Assembly (NCBI GenBank): GCA_905221605.1
Contig: CAJNDS010000791.1
Coordinates: 310,001 to 374,000, forward strand
Origin: Symbiodinium natans
Lineage: Eukaryota; Sar; Dinophyceae; Suessiales; Symbiodiniaceae
Direction: 5' to 3'
DNA length: 64,000 nucleotides
Positions 54,183 through 64,000 of this stretch are shown here, piece after piece (positions within the stretch are counted from its first letter, which is position 1; every line of letters starts with the position of its first letter). Under the pieces are notes generated by a model that saw only the letters and a program-made list of their open reading frames with translations, did no database searches and was not told the origin of the DNA. The position numbers and the translations under genes were made by a program.

Positions 54183-54703
54183 TTGGTGGCATCTCCAGGG
54201 GCCAGGTCGGACCGGTCTTGCATTTCAGTAAGATCTCGCAAAACACTGGGTTTTTCAGTGGCTGTATACGCGCTGAGACTGAGTCACGGAGGTGTCCCGG
54301 CTTCTAGAGTACGGCGCTGTGATCACTTTCGAGACCTCGGAAGGTGCGCTATGATTCCGGCAGTCATGCTTCATTCATCCGGCATAGTTTCCAACCAAGC
54401 CTTTAGCATGTAAAACCACCGATGGCAACGAGAGATACAAGACTGTTGGCATATTTTCACAAGCAGGGGCGGGCCTCACTGCTTGCATGTACTAGAAAGC
54501 TAGTGCGTGCTGTACAGAGAATGGACAGAACCAGTTTCGATGGCAGCACGTCGGGAGCAGAAAATCCAGAAACAAATGACATGATGACACTTAGCTATGC
54601 CTCGTATCCACTTACTGCATGGCGTATATCATCGGTTGTCACGATGACGACACCCCCCCCCCCCCCACGCCTCCCCCCCTTCCCCTTCTGCTCGGGAAGG
54701 TAG
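54183..54703 (+). CDS. Two adjacent ORFs, function unknown
   Basis: ORF 54183-54413 (SVRSRKTLGFSVAVYALRLS) and ORF 54422-54703 (MATRDTRLLAYFHKQGRASL, then MDRTSFDGSTSGAENPETND), separated by 8 bp. The second runs into a C-rich tract near 54655, so its tail is likely spurious. Neither has a recognised domain. Confidence 0.3.
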
Positions 54704-54769
54704 TTCATATCTTCTTTGGTATACATTAGGCATCACAGCTCAACAGGCCAATGAACCAGGTTCCGTTGA

Positions 54770-55564
54770 ATTTGGGAGACCAGCAGAAGCCATGGAAACC
54801 AAAGCTTCGGGCGTGGCCATTATGCGCTGATCGCACCTGTCACCGTCAGGAAGGAAAGAAGGGTGGCTACACCCAAGCCACCTGTCAGCTTCAAGGACAT
54901 GCAAGTGACAGTGGAGAAGTTCGTAGGGCTTGGATAACTTGGAGGCAGTGCAGTGACTTCAGATCTGGCCACAAAAGCTGCCAGGAATGGGCCATGCTTT
55001 GTGAAGATTGTAGGCTCCGTGAGGGCTTTTGGTGTGCTTTTGGCAAGACCTGCAGAGGTCGTGACTCAAATCACCTGCACTGCGCATGTGGCAGGTCCTT
55101 CGGGGGCGATGCTCAAACTGGCTGTCCACTTGGAAGAGAGTGCCAAGGCACCGTGTGTGGTCAGGACAAAAGAGAGGAAGAGAAGCCCAGGGGGTTTTGA
55201 ATTCTCTGCTAATTATCTAGAGATGGGTTTCAGACTTGTTCAAGCTTTCTATCCGTCAAGCGGATCAATCAAAAGATGGACCCCGCACGCAGACCTTTCC
55301 GGGAGGTTGCAAGGGGGATACGGCGCATGCCGCATGAAGAAGCCAATCCAATTCTTGAGCCTTTGGCAGGCAAGCCCTACAACGCCGACATCGACTAGGT
55401 TGGGAAAGTCAAGGAGTTGGTCCTGCCATGGATTGAAATCTCTGTGATGCAAGGCCCTCGAGCGCAAGGGCCACACCGTCTCCAAGCGACACTGCGGAGG
55501 ATGGTCGTGTTGACAGTGGGATGTGGGACTGCCCCATATAACCTCAAAAGTCCAGGAGAGTGAT
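54770..55564 (+). pseudogene. Interrupted coding sequence, function unknown
   Basis: One frame reads ALIAPVTVRKERRVATPKPP, then VSFKDMQVTVEKFVGLG, meets TAA at 54935-54937, and continues SDLATKAARNGPCFVKIVGS, then VRAFGVLLARPAEVVTQITC to about 55235. Near 55235-55260 the signal shifts frame and continues RINQKMDPARRPFREVARGI, then ANPILEPLAGKPYNADID, meets TAG at 55396-55398, and goes on VGKVKELVLPWIEISVM. Protein-like text on both sides of each stop suggests a decayed gene; unseen introns or stop readthrough are the alternatives. Confidence 0.45.
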
Positions 55565-55771
55565 GAGCAGCAGGATGCCCAGATGCCTTATTGCTGCTAA
55601 TAGTCTGATCAACTGAAGGTTCTTGGGTGACATGAGGCCAATGAGGCCGCCCCCACCGCTTCCACAGCCGAAGGTCTGGTTGTTGGGTCTTGAACACAGC
55701 GCAACCCGCTCGCGCAATCCCTCGGTAGCAGCAAAGCCGAGGCTGCCACGTTTCCCGCGATCCCAATCTGC

Positions 55772-56266
55772 AAAGCTTGTGTTTGGCCATGGTGCAGGAC
55801 CCCTTTGATGATGTTGAGTTCGGGGAGTTTGTGCAGGCCTTGCTAGAGTCTAGAGATGTCTAGAGCTCTTAGAGATCCGTCTCTCCCGCAGGCTGCGCCG
55901 CAGTGTTCTGCGCCTGTTCGGCAGCTCTCGGCAGCGCCGCAACTCCTGGAGGCAGTCGTGGAATCGGAGCCGTTAAGTGCGTTTTCGATTCATACATCCA
56001 TGACTTCAGCATGGAGCGTCATGAGACGAATCATCTACACGGAAGCGTTTACATCTGAGTATGAGTTGATCTGGAGTTCCTGGAAGTTATCTCTTAATCG
56101 TCAGTCTGCTGGGGGACCAAATGGTTTTGCTTACAGGGATCTGCGAATCCTTTGGTTAGACAAGGAGATGGGCGTACAGAGCATGCACACCACTACCATA
56201 CAACAGTTCATGTCTTACCTTGTTGTGCTGGGCCAGATCTTTGCGCTGGAAGTGCTTTCTGATTAA
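55772..56266 (+). CDS. Two ORFs back to back, function unknown
   Basis: A short reading (MVQDPFDDVEFGEFVQALLE) ends at TAG near 55861. An overlapping 136-codon ORF, 55856-56266, begins MSRALRDPSLPQAAPQCSAP and ends YLVVLGQIFALEVLSD. The ATG of the second overlaps the stop region of the first. No domain recognised. Confidence 0.4.
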
Positions 56267-56454
56267 TCTTTTTAGTCCCCTTATGATTTTTATTTTTATT
56301 TGTGTAAACCCAAGGGAATTTTAAGAATATTGTTTTTACTAGGGAGTAGAGCAATCGGTTCTAGATTTTTTGGATGTACTTGCGGAGGCCATCCCTGGGA
56401 TTTGCAGGGCATTGCACTGGCAACCACCAGTTCTGCCGGATAAAGCGCGTCCAA

Positions 56455-56580
56455 CCAGCGCCCCATCGGGGCGGGGGTGTTGGGGGTGGGGGGGGCCCAG
56501 GGGTGGGGGGGCGGGGGGGTCGGTGGGGCGGGGAGGCGGTGGGGCCGGGGGGCGGGGGGGCGGGGGCAGAGCGCAGAGGA
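56455..56580. repeat. Poly-G low-complexity tract
   Basis: Runs of G broken by single C, T or A over about 125 bp: a strand-opposite counterpart to the poly-C tract at 1.4-1.6 kb. Dense G-runs could form quadruplexes on the plus strand. ORFs through it are artefacts of composition. Confidence 0.9.
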
Positions 56581-56779
56581 GGGCGAGAAAGCGGCAAAAA
56601 CAAACCTGCCGGATCCAACGCCACGCGGGCAGCTCCGTCCCCCCTGGGTCGGGCCAAGAGGCATCGGCGGAGATTTCACCTGGAGTTCACGGTAGTTACG
56701 TATAACCCAATTATAAACCCCTTAAGTCCCCCAAAATGGTTATCATTCGGTTGCAAGTACAACTATAATTGCGTGTTAA

Positions 56780-57384
56780 GTGCCCGTTTCTAAGTGCCCA
56801 TTTGGTTCTCCAAGTGGAGTTCCATGCACCTTGAGGATGCCTCAGCTCCGGGTTCAAGAAAGGATGTTGCAATGTGCCCTGCGATGTAAAGACCGAGATT
56901 CTATGATATTATATCCCCAGTCCAAGAGACTCATCCCAGCATCCTCAGAGGTTTCGGCGCAGAAATACCGGGACGAGGCAGGAAACCCGAATGAAGCTTG
57001 GCCCACCTGGGGAAGTGCTGGAAACGCTGGCAGCAGGCAGGCAACTCTGCGCTCCAGCTGACACTGTTCCCTGGGCCACATGCCCAGAAGGGTTGCTTGT
57101 GCATGCTCACGACGCTTTCCGCATTCGTCGCGTTTTTAAACCAAAACAAGAGTGATCAGGCTTTTGCAGAGGCTGTCGCCATATCTCCAGGTGGGCCGAA
57201 TAACTCATTGCAACGGCTCAATTCCTGCCCAAGGCAGCGTGTGCGATGCCTTTCGCTTCCGTCACAGGTGCAGGGCTACACGCAGCTCCGCGCCACCGGC
57301 AGCAGCGTTGGGAGCGTTTTGCACAAGAAGGCCACGGGAACCGTGCTGGTGGCTGCCGCACAGAGTGTCAAGTCCGAAGCGTGA
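56780..57384 (+). CDS. Small gene, last two exons supported, function unknown
   Basis: Exon to 57177 (GC donor) reads WQQAGNSALQLTLFPGPHAQ, then LTTLSAFVAFLNQNKSDQAF. Exon 57268-57384 follows a TCACAG acceptor, reads VQGYTQLRATGSSVGSVLHK, then KATGTVLVAAAQSVKSEA, and stops at TGA. Phase 0 at the junction. An upstream frame from 56833 (LRVQERMLQCALRCKDRDSM) may be an earlier exon in another frame. Function unknown. Confidence 0.5.
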
Positions 57385-57739
57385 AGCAAGCTCCAGACCC
57401 ATCAGTCTCCAAAGCCCCATTTAAAATGGAGGTTGAGGCCTTTGGCAGACCTTGGTCGGTTGTGAGTTTGGAGTTTAGGGTGATGCTTTTGGGCTCAGAG
57501 CTTTCAGAGCTTTCCAAGTTGAGAACCCCTTTGACCCGATGGCGCCTTTTGAGTTCGGGGCAGGAGTGCGCCGGAGGCCTTCCCAAAATAAGAAAAACAT
57601 ACACACATGATTTCAAGGCTCAGCTAGGAGGCTGTAAACTTGCTGTAGTTTTTTTTCACCGTTTGTCCTACGTAGTAAGCATATGCACCCCAAACATGCC
57701 GAAGCATGAAACAACATCAACCCCTACTCATACTCCTGT

Positions 57740-58652
57740 GCTGTCAGGCTTTGATCTCGCACCTCCTGTGTTTGATGCAGCCGGAGAGGTGCCCGTTTTT
57801 TGTCCTGGGAGCCCAAACATGCCGTGCGTGCCGTGCTCGAGGCCAGACGTGTTCGCCGCCGCCGGCGAGTGGTGCAAAGAAACCAACCGCAGCGAGCGGT
57901 TCTGGGACGACCTTGGCTGGAAAGGTTCGACCCTGAAAGCAGGCAAGGAAGGCCGGGCAGGATTCAGGGCAGCGGGCGAAATTGCGCGTTTTGATGTCCT
58001 GTCCCAACTGATGCTTGTAGGTATTTGGGCCTTCTTCCGGGCCTTGAAGAAGTGGCGAAAGATGGAACCTACCATCATGCTGCCAGTCGCCAAGAACCTG
58101 AAGTCGCATTGCTGTCATCCAGAACCGGAAATTGCAAATAATGCCCAGCGCATCATGGCTGTTTGTGCCGGCTGCTTGTTTTCGATTCGGGGCCAGGGTC
58201 CCGCAGTTAAATCAATTCGACACCTCTTTGCTCGGGACATGATCTACTGGTTGCAGCACGCAGATGACGACGACCGTGCAGACATATGTGGCGAATTATC
58301 CAGATGCGGGCCACACTTGTTGGGAAGGTTCAACAAAGCCTGCGCCGCGGAGTTAGTGGAAGCCTGCAAGCCTGGGAACGGGGATGTTTGCCGCAGCAAT
58401 GCAAGGAAGGCGCTCACTGTCTTCGTCGAGAATGATGCGGCGCTGCACCCTTTTGTGTGGCCACTTATCGAAGAGCTCAGGTGGGCATTACCCCCAGATG
58501 AGAAGCGTGAAATTCACCGCATGCGAGCACGCATCTTGTTGACTGGGGCTTGCCAGTCAGCGTCCGACGCTTGGCATGCTGGGCTTGCTGCAAAAAAGAT
58601 GGTAAGCAAGGCTTTGCAAGATTGCTTTCAGGCGTGTCCGAGCTGCACATAA
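57740..58652 (+). CDS. Long single-frame coding region, function unknown
   Basis: The plus frame is open without interruption to TAA at 58650-58652. Protein-like text is strongest from about 57,840: WCKETNRSERFWDDLGW, FDVLSQLMLVGIWAFFRALK, SHCCHPEPEIANNAQRIMAV, VKSIRHLFARDMIYWLQHAD, AALHPFVWPLIEELRWALPP. The helical, Leu/Ala-rich pattern could be an armadillo/HEAT-like repeat, which is only an impression. The frame is open further upstream to 57246 but that part conflicts with the better-supported exon at 57268-57384. Confidence 0.5.
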
Positions 58653-59375
58653 AGCTGCTAGCGAATGGAGGGTTACTCTGCGACCTCATCCCTGGATCTG
58701 TACTGGGCCTTCGGCCAACCAGAGGAGATCATTGGAGCAGAACAAGCAGGCCAATTCCCGCAGCGCCCTGTAGACATACTAGGATGCCGGAGCGTGAACC
58801 TCTTGGCAGCAGTTCCTGCGAGCTGGACGCGAAAGGAACCTCCCAGCGCAGTGGTCAAAATGGGCCTTTGCGTGCAGTCGTCGATTGTATTCGTGGCAAC
58901 GCAGTGCGACTATGCGATGCATACACGGCTGACTCTTGACTGTAACCACTAAACTTGAAACTAGCGCAAAAGACGAATGTATGAGCCTAAAGTCACCGCT
59001 GTCTCTTAGTGGTTTTGCTGAGCCGCAGCTCAGACTGACATAAATTGCGATTCTTCGTTGAGTCGATAGAGCCTTCAGGCATTCAGTTTGTGCCTGCCTG
59101 TTGCCTCCGCAGCTGTATCCGTAGCTGTAGCTTTGCCTTTGGTGACTCGCGTGCTTGCGAGCTGCTAGCCATCATGATGCAGCCCGTCTTTGAGGTCTTT
59201 GATGATGAGGCTGGTTCGATGTGGCGCACGCTGCTACGCTCTTCGGCAATTGTGTCGCACTTGGTGCATCTCACACACAGACCCCAACAGCCCTACACTC
59301 CCACCCCCCACATTGCCCACATCTCCCACACCCTGCGCTCGACCTCTTACCCGCACACCGCTATATGAGCCTATA
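58653..59375 (+). CDS. Further plus-strand ORFs, function unknown
   Basis: ORF 58665-58952 reads SATSSLDLYWAFGQPEEIIG and ends DYAMHTRLTLDCNH. ORF 59045-59368 contains ELLAIMMQPVFEVFDDEAGS, then MWRTLLRSSAIVSHLVHL, before a CACA-rich tail. They may be exons of the gene ending at 58652 or a separate gene. No domain recognised. Confidence 0.35.
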
Positions 59376-59417
59376 TGATCCTATATGCACCCCATGAGCC
59401 CTTGACCCCAGGCTGGG

Positions 59418-60389
59418 ATGAAGAGGCCCGGGCCTGGGCGGTCGGAAGGAAAACCGGAAACGCGTGAATCGAGCCGGCAATCAGTTCAACCTGCCCAAGA
59501 ACCGAAACGACCCGTGGCATTCCTGTACTCAGTCGAATTACCCTGCAACGCAGAACGAGCCAACCCACACTCCGTTCACATCATACGGCTGGTGTCAAGC
59601 GTCAAAGAGTCAAATGGCATTCTGCGTTCAAAATGCGTGAACATACACTTAATGCGTTCTCACACATCATACATCAAGCCTGCAAAATCGGCGCGTAAGC
59701 TCCCCAGTTGCCAAAACAACTGCTTTCGAGATATTTGGTAACTAAGACTACATTGTGTCCGTGGCAGCTGTGGCACACCTTGGTCGGCTCTGCCATGTTT
59801 CAACCCCCGGCAGCGCCGCCAGACTCATATGGCTACTGTGTAAAAATGTCACGCGCGATTCTTGCATCTACTGCGCCTTAACCTGCCCAGAAAGCGAAAC
59901 AAACATATGCCTGCCAAGCCGCGCCCCAAATGGGGCTCGTGATAATCAGTAACTGGAACCTGGAGCGCCGACGCACGCGGAGGTCCACGGGACCAGCCCC
60001 CATAATGGCTGCACTTCTTCTGCGACATCACAGGGCATGTAGCTGAAGGATGCAGCAGAATGCAGAGAAGGTTCTTTTGCGGTCTGCTGCGTGCGTTTCG
60101 TTTTGGCTCTCTTGGGCCAGCCATGCAGCTACAGGAAGCATTGGGGCTCCGGTCTCAGAAGGCCTTCACATGCCGTGCCAGATGAGCCTCATCTGGGTGA
60201 GACTTGAATATCCATGCTTGCAACACCTCTCTGCCACACACTGCTGTCGTGGAACCAGTTGCCTCGGCCAGCACGCGCGAGAGCGCCACAGCCGGCAAAC
60301 AGAGTTCAGATTCAGACGCTTGGCACCAGACACTTCTCACGCAGATAAACGGCGAACGACTCCTTAGCTGCTCTGCGCGTAGAAATTAA
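59418..60389 (+). CDS. Serial ORFs with stops, possibly decayed
   Basis: ORF 59418-59741 (QPAQEPKRPVAFLYSVELPC, then ILRSKCVNIHLMRSHTSY), and ORF 60204-60389 (NIHACNTSLPHTAVVEPVAS, then SDSDAWHQTLLTQINGER). A stretch near 60110-60180 reads GPAMQLQEALGLRSQKAFTC. The pieces lie in different frames with stops between. They look like remnants or exons of a larger gene; no family recognised. Confidence 0.3.
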
Positions 60390-60485
60390 AGGAGGTCATG
60401 TGCAACGAGGAGAGGCAAGTCGTGCAAGTCCTACGAATTTAGAGGGCGCCAACGGCTCGACCACAGATTGAACATTTTCTGGTGA

Positions 60486-60743
60486 TCAGTGGACGTTGGT
60501 TGCGAAAAGTGTAGGTAAACAGCGCAGGCAGGTCTGCGAACCCAAAGGGCGGTTCTCGAAACTCCGGTGTGGTTCTACGAAACCCGACGTGGTTCTGCGC
60601 ATTTTGTGGCGGGCAATCCTCTCCCTCCACTTAAATTGCCCGCCATCGAATTTCCGAGGCCCGCAAGTGCTCTGGTGTGATGTCATTTCGCGAGGGCTGT
60701 TGGAGCATTCTGAGCAGATCGGCCTAGGTACCCCCCACCGCAC
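60486..60743 (-). CDS. Minus-strand ORF with Cys pairs, function unknown
   Basis: The 85-codon minus ORF reads PRPICSECSNSPREMTSHQS, then KFDGGQFKWRERIARHKMRR. A CxxC pair and basic run could suggest a nucleic-acid-binding piece. The DNA also carries near-repeats (GTGTGGTTCTACGAAAC and GACGTGGTTCTGCGCA), so this may be part of a dispersed repeat. A plus ORF overlaps. Confidence 0.35.
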   Translation of the reverse strand: MRWGVPRPICSECSNSPREMTSHQSTCGPRKFDGGQFKWRERIARHKMRRTTSGFVEPHRSFENRPLGSQTCLRCLPTLFATNVH

Positions 60744-60759
60744 CCGACATTACAGCAAA

Positions 60760-60975
60760 AGCAAAAACAAAACCCCCCAAAATCCCAGCCTTTCAGCCCC
60801 AACCCCTCAGCCGCAGCCCCGCAACCCCAACCCCTCAGCTCACCCAAATCATCACAACAAAAGCAAAAAACAAAACCCCCCAAAACACCACAAAACCACG
60901 GACACAAACCCTATACAACTTCTACTAAACCCCAAAACCCTAAACCGCAACCGTAAAACCCTTAAACCCTGAACT
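60760..60975. repeat. A/C-rich tract ending in CCCTAAA-like repeats
   Basis: Words AAAACAAAACCCCCCAAAA and CCCCAACCCCTCAG repeat with drift, then grade into CCCTAAACC units at about 60923-60970. It resembles the tract at 21171-21325 but is more A-rich. Confidence 0.75.
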
Positions 60976-61265
60976 CAAGAGCCAAATGGACCGGAAGAGG
61001 AGGCGGGGCATCCGACAAGGCGGCCGCAGAGCGAAAATAGGGGTCGAGCCCGTAGCCTTTTATAGGGAAATTTTTCGTGTAGGTTCCAGAATTAGTGGAT
61101 CATATAAGCGTAAAATATGTGTCAATCATGGGACGCTTGTAAGTGTCAGTCAGAATCCGAAGAATATCTCGATTTTCTTTATGCCTGCATGCAACAGATG
61201 ACCGCCTCTTTTTCTTCGAATGGTGAGTGTTTATGAGGCAGGATTGTAGGTCCAGAGGCACAAGC

Positions 61266-61556
61266 TCATTTTAACAACGTTCTTGGGACTTGAACTGAAT
61301 CCAGACTGCCCCAGATTGTGTTCATGGTTCCGATGTTAAACCCGAACCCCACACTGGTGGGCTCCTGGACCTTCTCCTTCGACCCCATGCAGAGTTGTTC
61401 ATGGCGCAGCTGCAGACATCTGCTTTCGCGCGCTGCATGCGTCTTGCACAAAGCATGACGAACCATTTCAGCGCTTAAGAGCTGGTTGGTTAACCTACTT
61501 TCACACAACCTCCCTGAAGTCTCCAGATCGAGGACACCTATCTTGGCATGTGGCAT
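61266..61556 (-). CDS. Minus-strand ORF, 96 codons, function unknown
   Basis: Complete minus ORF from ATG to stop. Reads MPHAKIGVLDLETSGRLCES, then RLTNQLLSAEMVRHALCKTH, ending GSLDSVQVPRTLLK. It is amphipathic with no recognised motif. Plus frames over it are interrupted. Confidence 0.4.
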   Translation of the reverse strand: MPHAKIGVLDLETSGRLCESRLTNQLLSAEMVRHALCKTHAARESRCLQLRHEQLCMGSKEKVQEPTSVGFGFNIGTMNTIWGSLDSVQVPRTLLK

Positions 61557-62690
61557 GCGTGCTGTGTGTTCCCAGCGCTAGCTTCTCAGATATGAGATGC
61601 AGCCGAGCCCATAACATTAAACCCAATGAAATTGCTTCATTTGGCCTACCAAACCTACCAAGCACTAAACTTCTAAACCGTATGGCTTAGGGTGTAGCAG
61701 GGGCTACGGGCCCATCTCTATGTACAATATGGCTGTCTGACTGGACACACTTAGCAACTGAGAACCTTACCCGAACTACTAAGCATTTCTTGCGACAATG
61801 CACCGAATCCCATCCTTGTGTGATTGCTACCTACAGACCCGTAAGCCCTGCAACCCTTCAAGGCTTTATTGTCCGTCCCCTCCGACCTCCTCAGGAGTGC
61901 GCGTCACTAGGGACAGCGCGTGAATCCGAGGCCTCTTGCGCGGCTTGGAAGCGGGCATTGATTTTCGGTTTCATGTGTTTGCTCAATGGGGCTATGCAAC
62001 TGACATGACTTGAAGTAATATTAGTGCGCAGGGGCAAAGGCATGCTTAGGAAACCGGAACCGATTCGACATTGAATCTTAAACCTGATCGGACCTCAACT
62101 GCTTACCCGGGTGCCCAGAAGTAGTGTTCAATGTCTGACTGGAATTGTGTGTAATTAGCTAGTTATGGCCTCATTTGGGACAGAAGGTAATTGAAGCAGA
62201 CCAGGATCCAGGGCTCCACACTGATTTTACTGACCCCCCCCCCTCCCCGAGGAGCCAGAGGCCAATGCTGTTGGGGGTCCCGCGTGTCGGCGTCTGCTAC
62301 AGAGGCAGCGCCCAAAATTGCAAGAAACTACTTGGCCCTCTGGAACCTCTCCTGGGACCCCCCGACCAGGAACCCTTCCTTGCACACCCTCCCCCCTGAA
62401 ACCTTGAACCCCCCTGGGACACTCCCTGACACGTCCCCTAAAACCGTATGAGCCTGCCAGACCTGCGAAAAGTTTTTCGAATTTCTCGGGTTTAGAATTC
62501 CCTATGAAAAGCATGAACCTACACGTACCCGAAGGTAAGCCAAGCGCACGGAACCCTCAAGTCAAGCCAACACCATCATAAATATGGGAACACATCTTTC
62601 CACACATGACGTGCTCAAGACCTGTGAACAAGCATAAGCTGCGCAAGGATACATAAGTACTCTCTGGCCCTCTGGGACGTGGTACTGCAC
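61557..62690. other. Spacer; no supported gene
   Basis: Only short ORFs occur. A plus ORF at 61790-62008 ends in a hydrophobic stretch (RALIFGFMCLLNGAM). A C-rich patch lies at 62232-62250. Nothing else could be supported. Confidence 0.35.
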
Positions 62691-62694
62691 ACGA

Positions 62695-63133
62695 GTGCAC
62701 CACGGACATTGGCACCGGCCATACTTAATAGTTCGGCAAAACAACTGTCCCACATTAAGTACGTGGCATCTGCAAGCAGCCGCAGTCCCAACTCCCCACC
62801 TAACCGAGCTCATGCCAGCACTGCAAATCCGGAATCCGAGAAGTCGGCATGACGTCGGACAGGGACTCGTAAACCTTCTTCTGCCTTTGCACCTTGCGCG
62901 GAGGCACAGCACAGAAGATCTATGGCTCGCAAAGAGCCGATCTCTTGAATTTCAGAGCTTCGGATGTCGAACTTGAAACATCACGAACCCGTCCAGGGGT
63001 CCACGGGAACTCCCTGAGCCCTGCAACCTTCGCGACCTCAGAGACTCGGCGTTTTTGCCGTCAACAGAGAGCATGCAGGTGCTGTGGCTTAAAAGTGCAG
63101 GTATTCTCGGATTTTGAAGAGTGTGGCAGCTAG
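62695..63133 (+). CDS. Overlapping plus-strand ORFs, function unknown
   Basis: ORF 62695-62976 (TPHLTELMPALQIRNPRSRH) and ORF 62894-63133 (IYGSQRADLLNFRASDVELE, then CRQQRACRCCGLKVQVFSDF) overlap in two frames. Either may be an exon. The minus strand is also open at 62562-62912, so strand is not settled. Confidence 0.3.
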
Positions 63134-64000
63134 GATTCACAGCGGGGTCCACACCGGCCCATGTCTGTCCTTGTGCGTCACCTGTTTCATAAGAAGGGAA
63201 TAGCCACCCATCGCCCTTCAAAGTGAAGCCCTTCGGCGAAACAATGATAATAAAGTGAACGAGTAAGTATACGAACAATGCTGACAATAAGAAAGCTAAT
63301 GACAAAAGGGCCTCTCTCTATTTTGAATGAAAACCCGAAAGCTCGAACGTAGACTTGAAGCTGCAATGACGTTGAAGGGGCTTTGGGCCGTGGAGTTCGG
63401 GCCCCAACTCCCCAAGCCCCGGAACTCAGGAGCTTAAAGCCCTCCAGAACCCTCCGACGGCAACTTCAGAGTTGAAGGTTGAGGGAGAATGACGCCGCTA
63501 CTCAAAAGCTACAGCGTTTTGTGAAGTCTTGATGACCCTCTGACCTTAAACCCCTACTAGGCCTGTGGATTAAGGGTTCAGGGCTCCGTAGGACCAACGC
63601 TTTCTTTCACCCTGTTGATCGACTCTCGTCTTAGCTTAGGAGCCCGCCTGTGTGAGGCCGGCAAACTCCGGCGCTACAATCTCAACCTGGCTGCCGTTTC
63701 AAGCTGAAGGTTGGTGTTGAGGGTTGCTGATGTTGCCAAGATCCGTGTTCGGCAGCGGCAGTATCGAGGTCTTTTCGGGGCTCCGATAAAAAAACTGACT
63801 AGCTGCGACTAGCTAGCAGACATGCAAAACCATAGATGCCAAATGAACTTCAACCTCTCAGACTCGGTCTCCAAATGACAAACTGGCAAACCTGGATTGC
63901 AGGCATCTCTTGGACTAACACCTGAAGCCCTGCACCGACACTCTTCGCTAAGCCACTCAAGCTTACCAATTCCAAAATGAATGACTCTAAGCAGCCCCTG
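63134..64000. other. Spacer to window end
   Basis: No coding stretch of note. Scattered AGGGTTCAGGG-like words are present. Nothing else was recognised. Confidence 0.4.

Noticed and set aside
57246-57740. N-terminal third of the 468-codon ORF as a real gene start
   Set aside because: It overlaps a better-supported exon (57268-57384) in another frame that ends in a natural stop, and its translation is low in protein-like character before about 57,840.
60496-60972. 158-codon plus ORF ending in an Asn/Pro/Lys-rich tail
   Set aside because: The tail is a translation of an A/C-rich repeat, and the front half overlaps a more protein-like minus-strand ORF.

Overview
The window reads as nuclear DNA of a dinoflagellate. 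The evidence is internal. Protein-coding signal occurs as short exons (24 to about 300 nt) bounded by introns that very often begin with GC instead of GT, and the base after the acceptor AG is almost always G. Introns and spacers are filled with degenerate plant-type telomere motifs (TTTAGGG/CCCTAAA) in both orientations. No operons, Shine-Dalgarno sites, rRNA, tRNA or CRISPR were seen. All functional calls rest on motifs read by eye; no database search was possible.

Layout. 0.9-2.2 kb holds a cluster of the palindrome GTTTAAAC around a poly-C tract. 5.4-6.5 kb carries a minus-strand gene fragment of unknown function. 7.0-8.7 kb and 11.1-11.9 kb carry plus-strand exons of unknown genes, the second a membrane protein. 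13.1-15.16 kb is a protein with two tandem dual-specificity phosphatase domains. 15.7-17.3 kb is an unknown gene. 19.1-21.7 kb is a small glyoxalase/VOC-fold gene cut into about nine exons. 26.65-43.1 kb is one sugar transporter (MFS) assembled here from 24 collinear exons; the joined exons total 1422 nt and stay in frame (473 aa). Its sixth intron (about 6.1 kb) contains two tandem copies of another multi-exon gene on the same strand. 45.6-46.4 kb is a single-exon dienelactone hydrolase. 47.2-48.8 kb is a three-exon auxin-efflux-carrier-like (Mem_trans/PILS-type) transporter.

42.9-50.1 kb is a patchwork of direct duplications: the last exon of the sugar transporter, a 0.65-kb block with a Cys-rich ORF, and a 0.3-kb repeat on both sides of the efflux carrier. 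Beyond about 50.2 kb the sequence changes character: AT-richer at 50.2-51.8 kb, then longer uninterrupted ORFs, some broken by in-frame stops or frame changes, which look like decayed or unfamiliar genes. Two families of short elements with terminal inverted repeats (about 70 bp and about 92-95 bp) occur, one member lying inside an intron of the efflux carrier.

Recognised genes from 13 to 49 kb all lie on the plus strand, as expected for the one-directional gene arrays of dinoflagellates; minus-strand exons occur at 5.5-6.5, 10, 18.9, 26.3, 53 and 60.5-61.5 kb. The genes share no obvious pathway: two transporters, a phosphatase, a VOC protein and a hydrolase.
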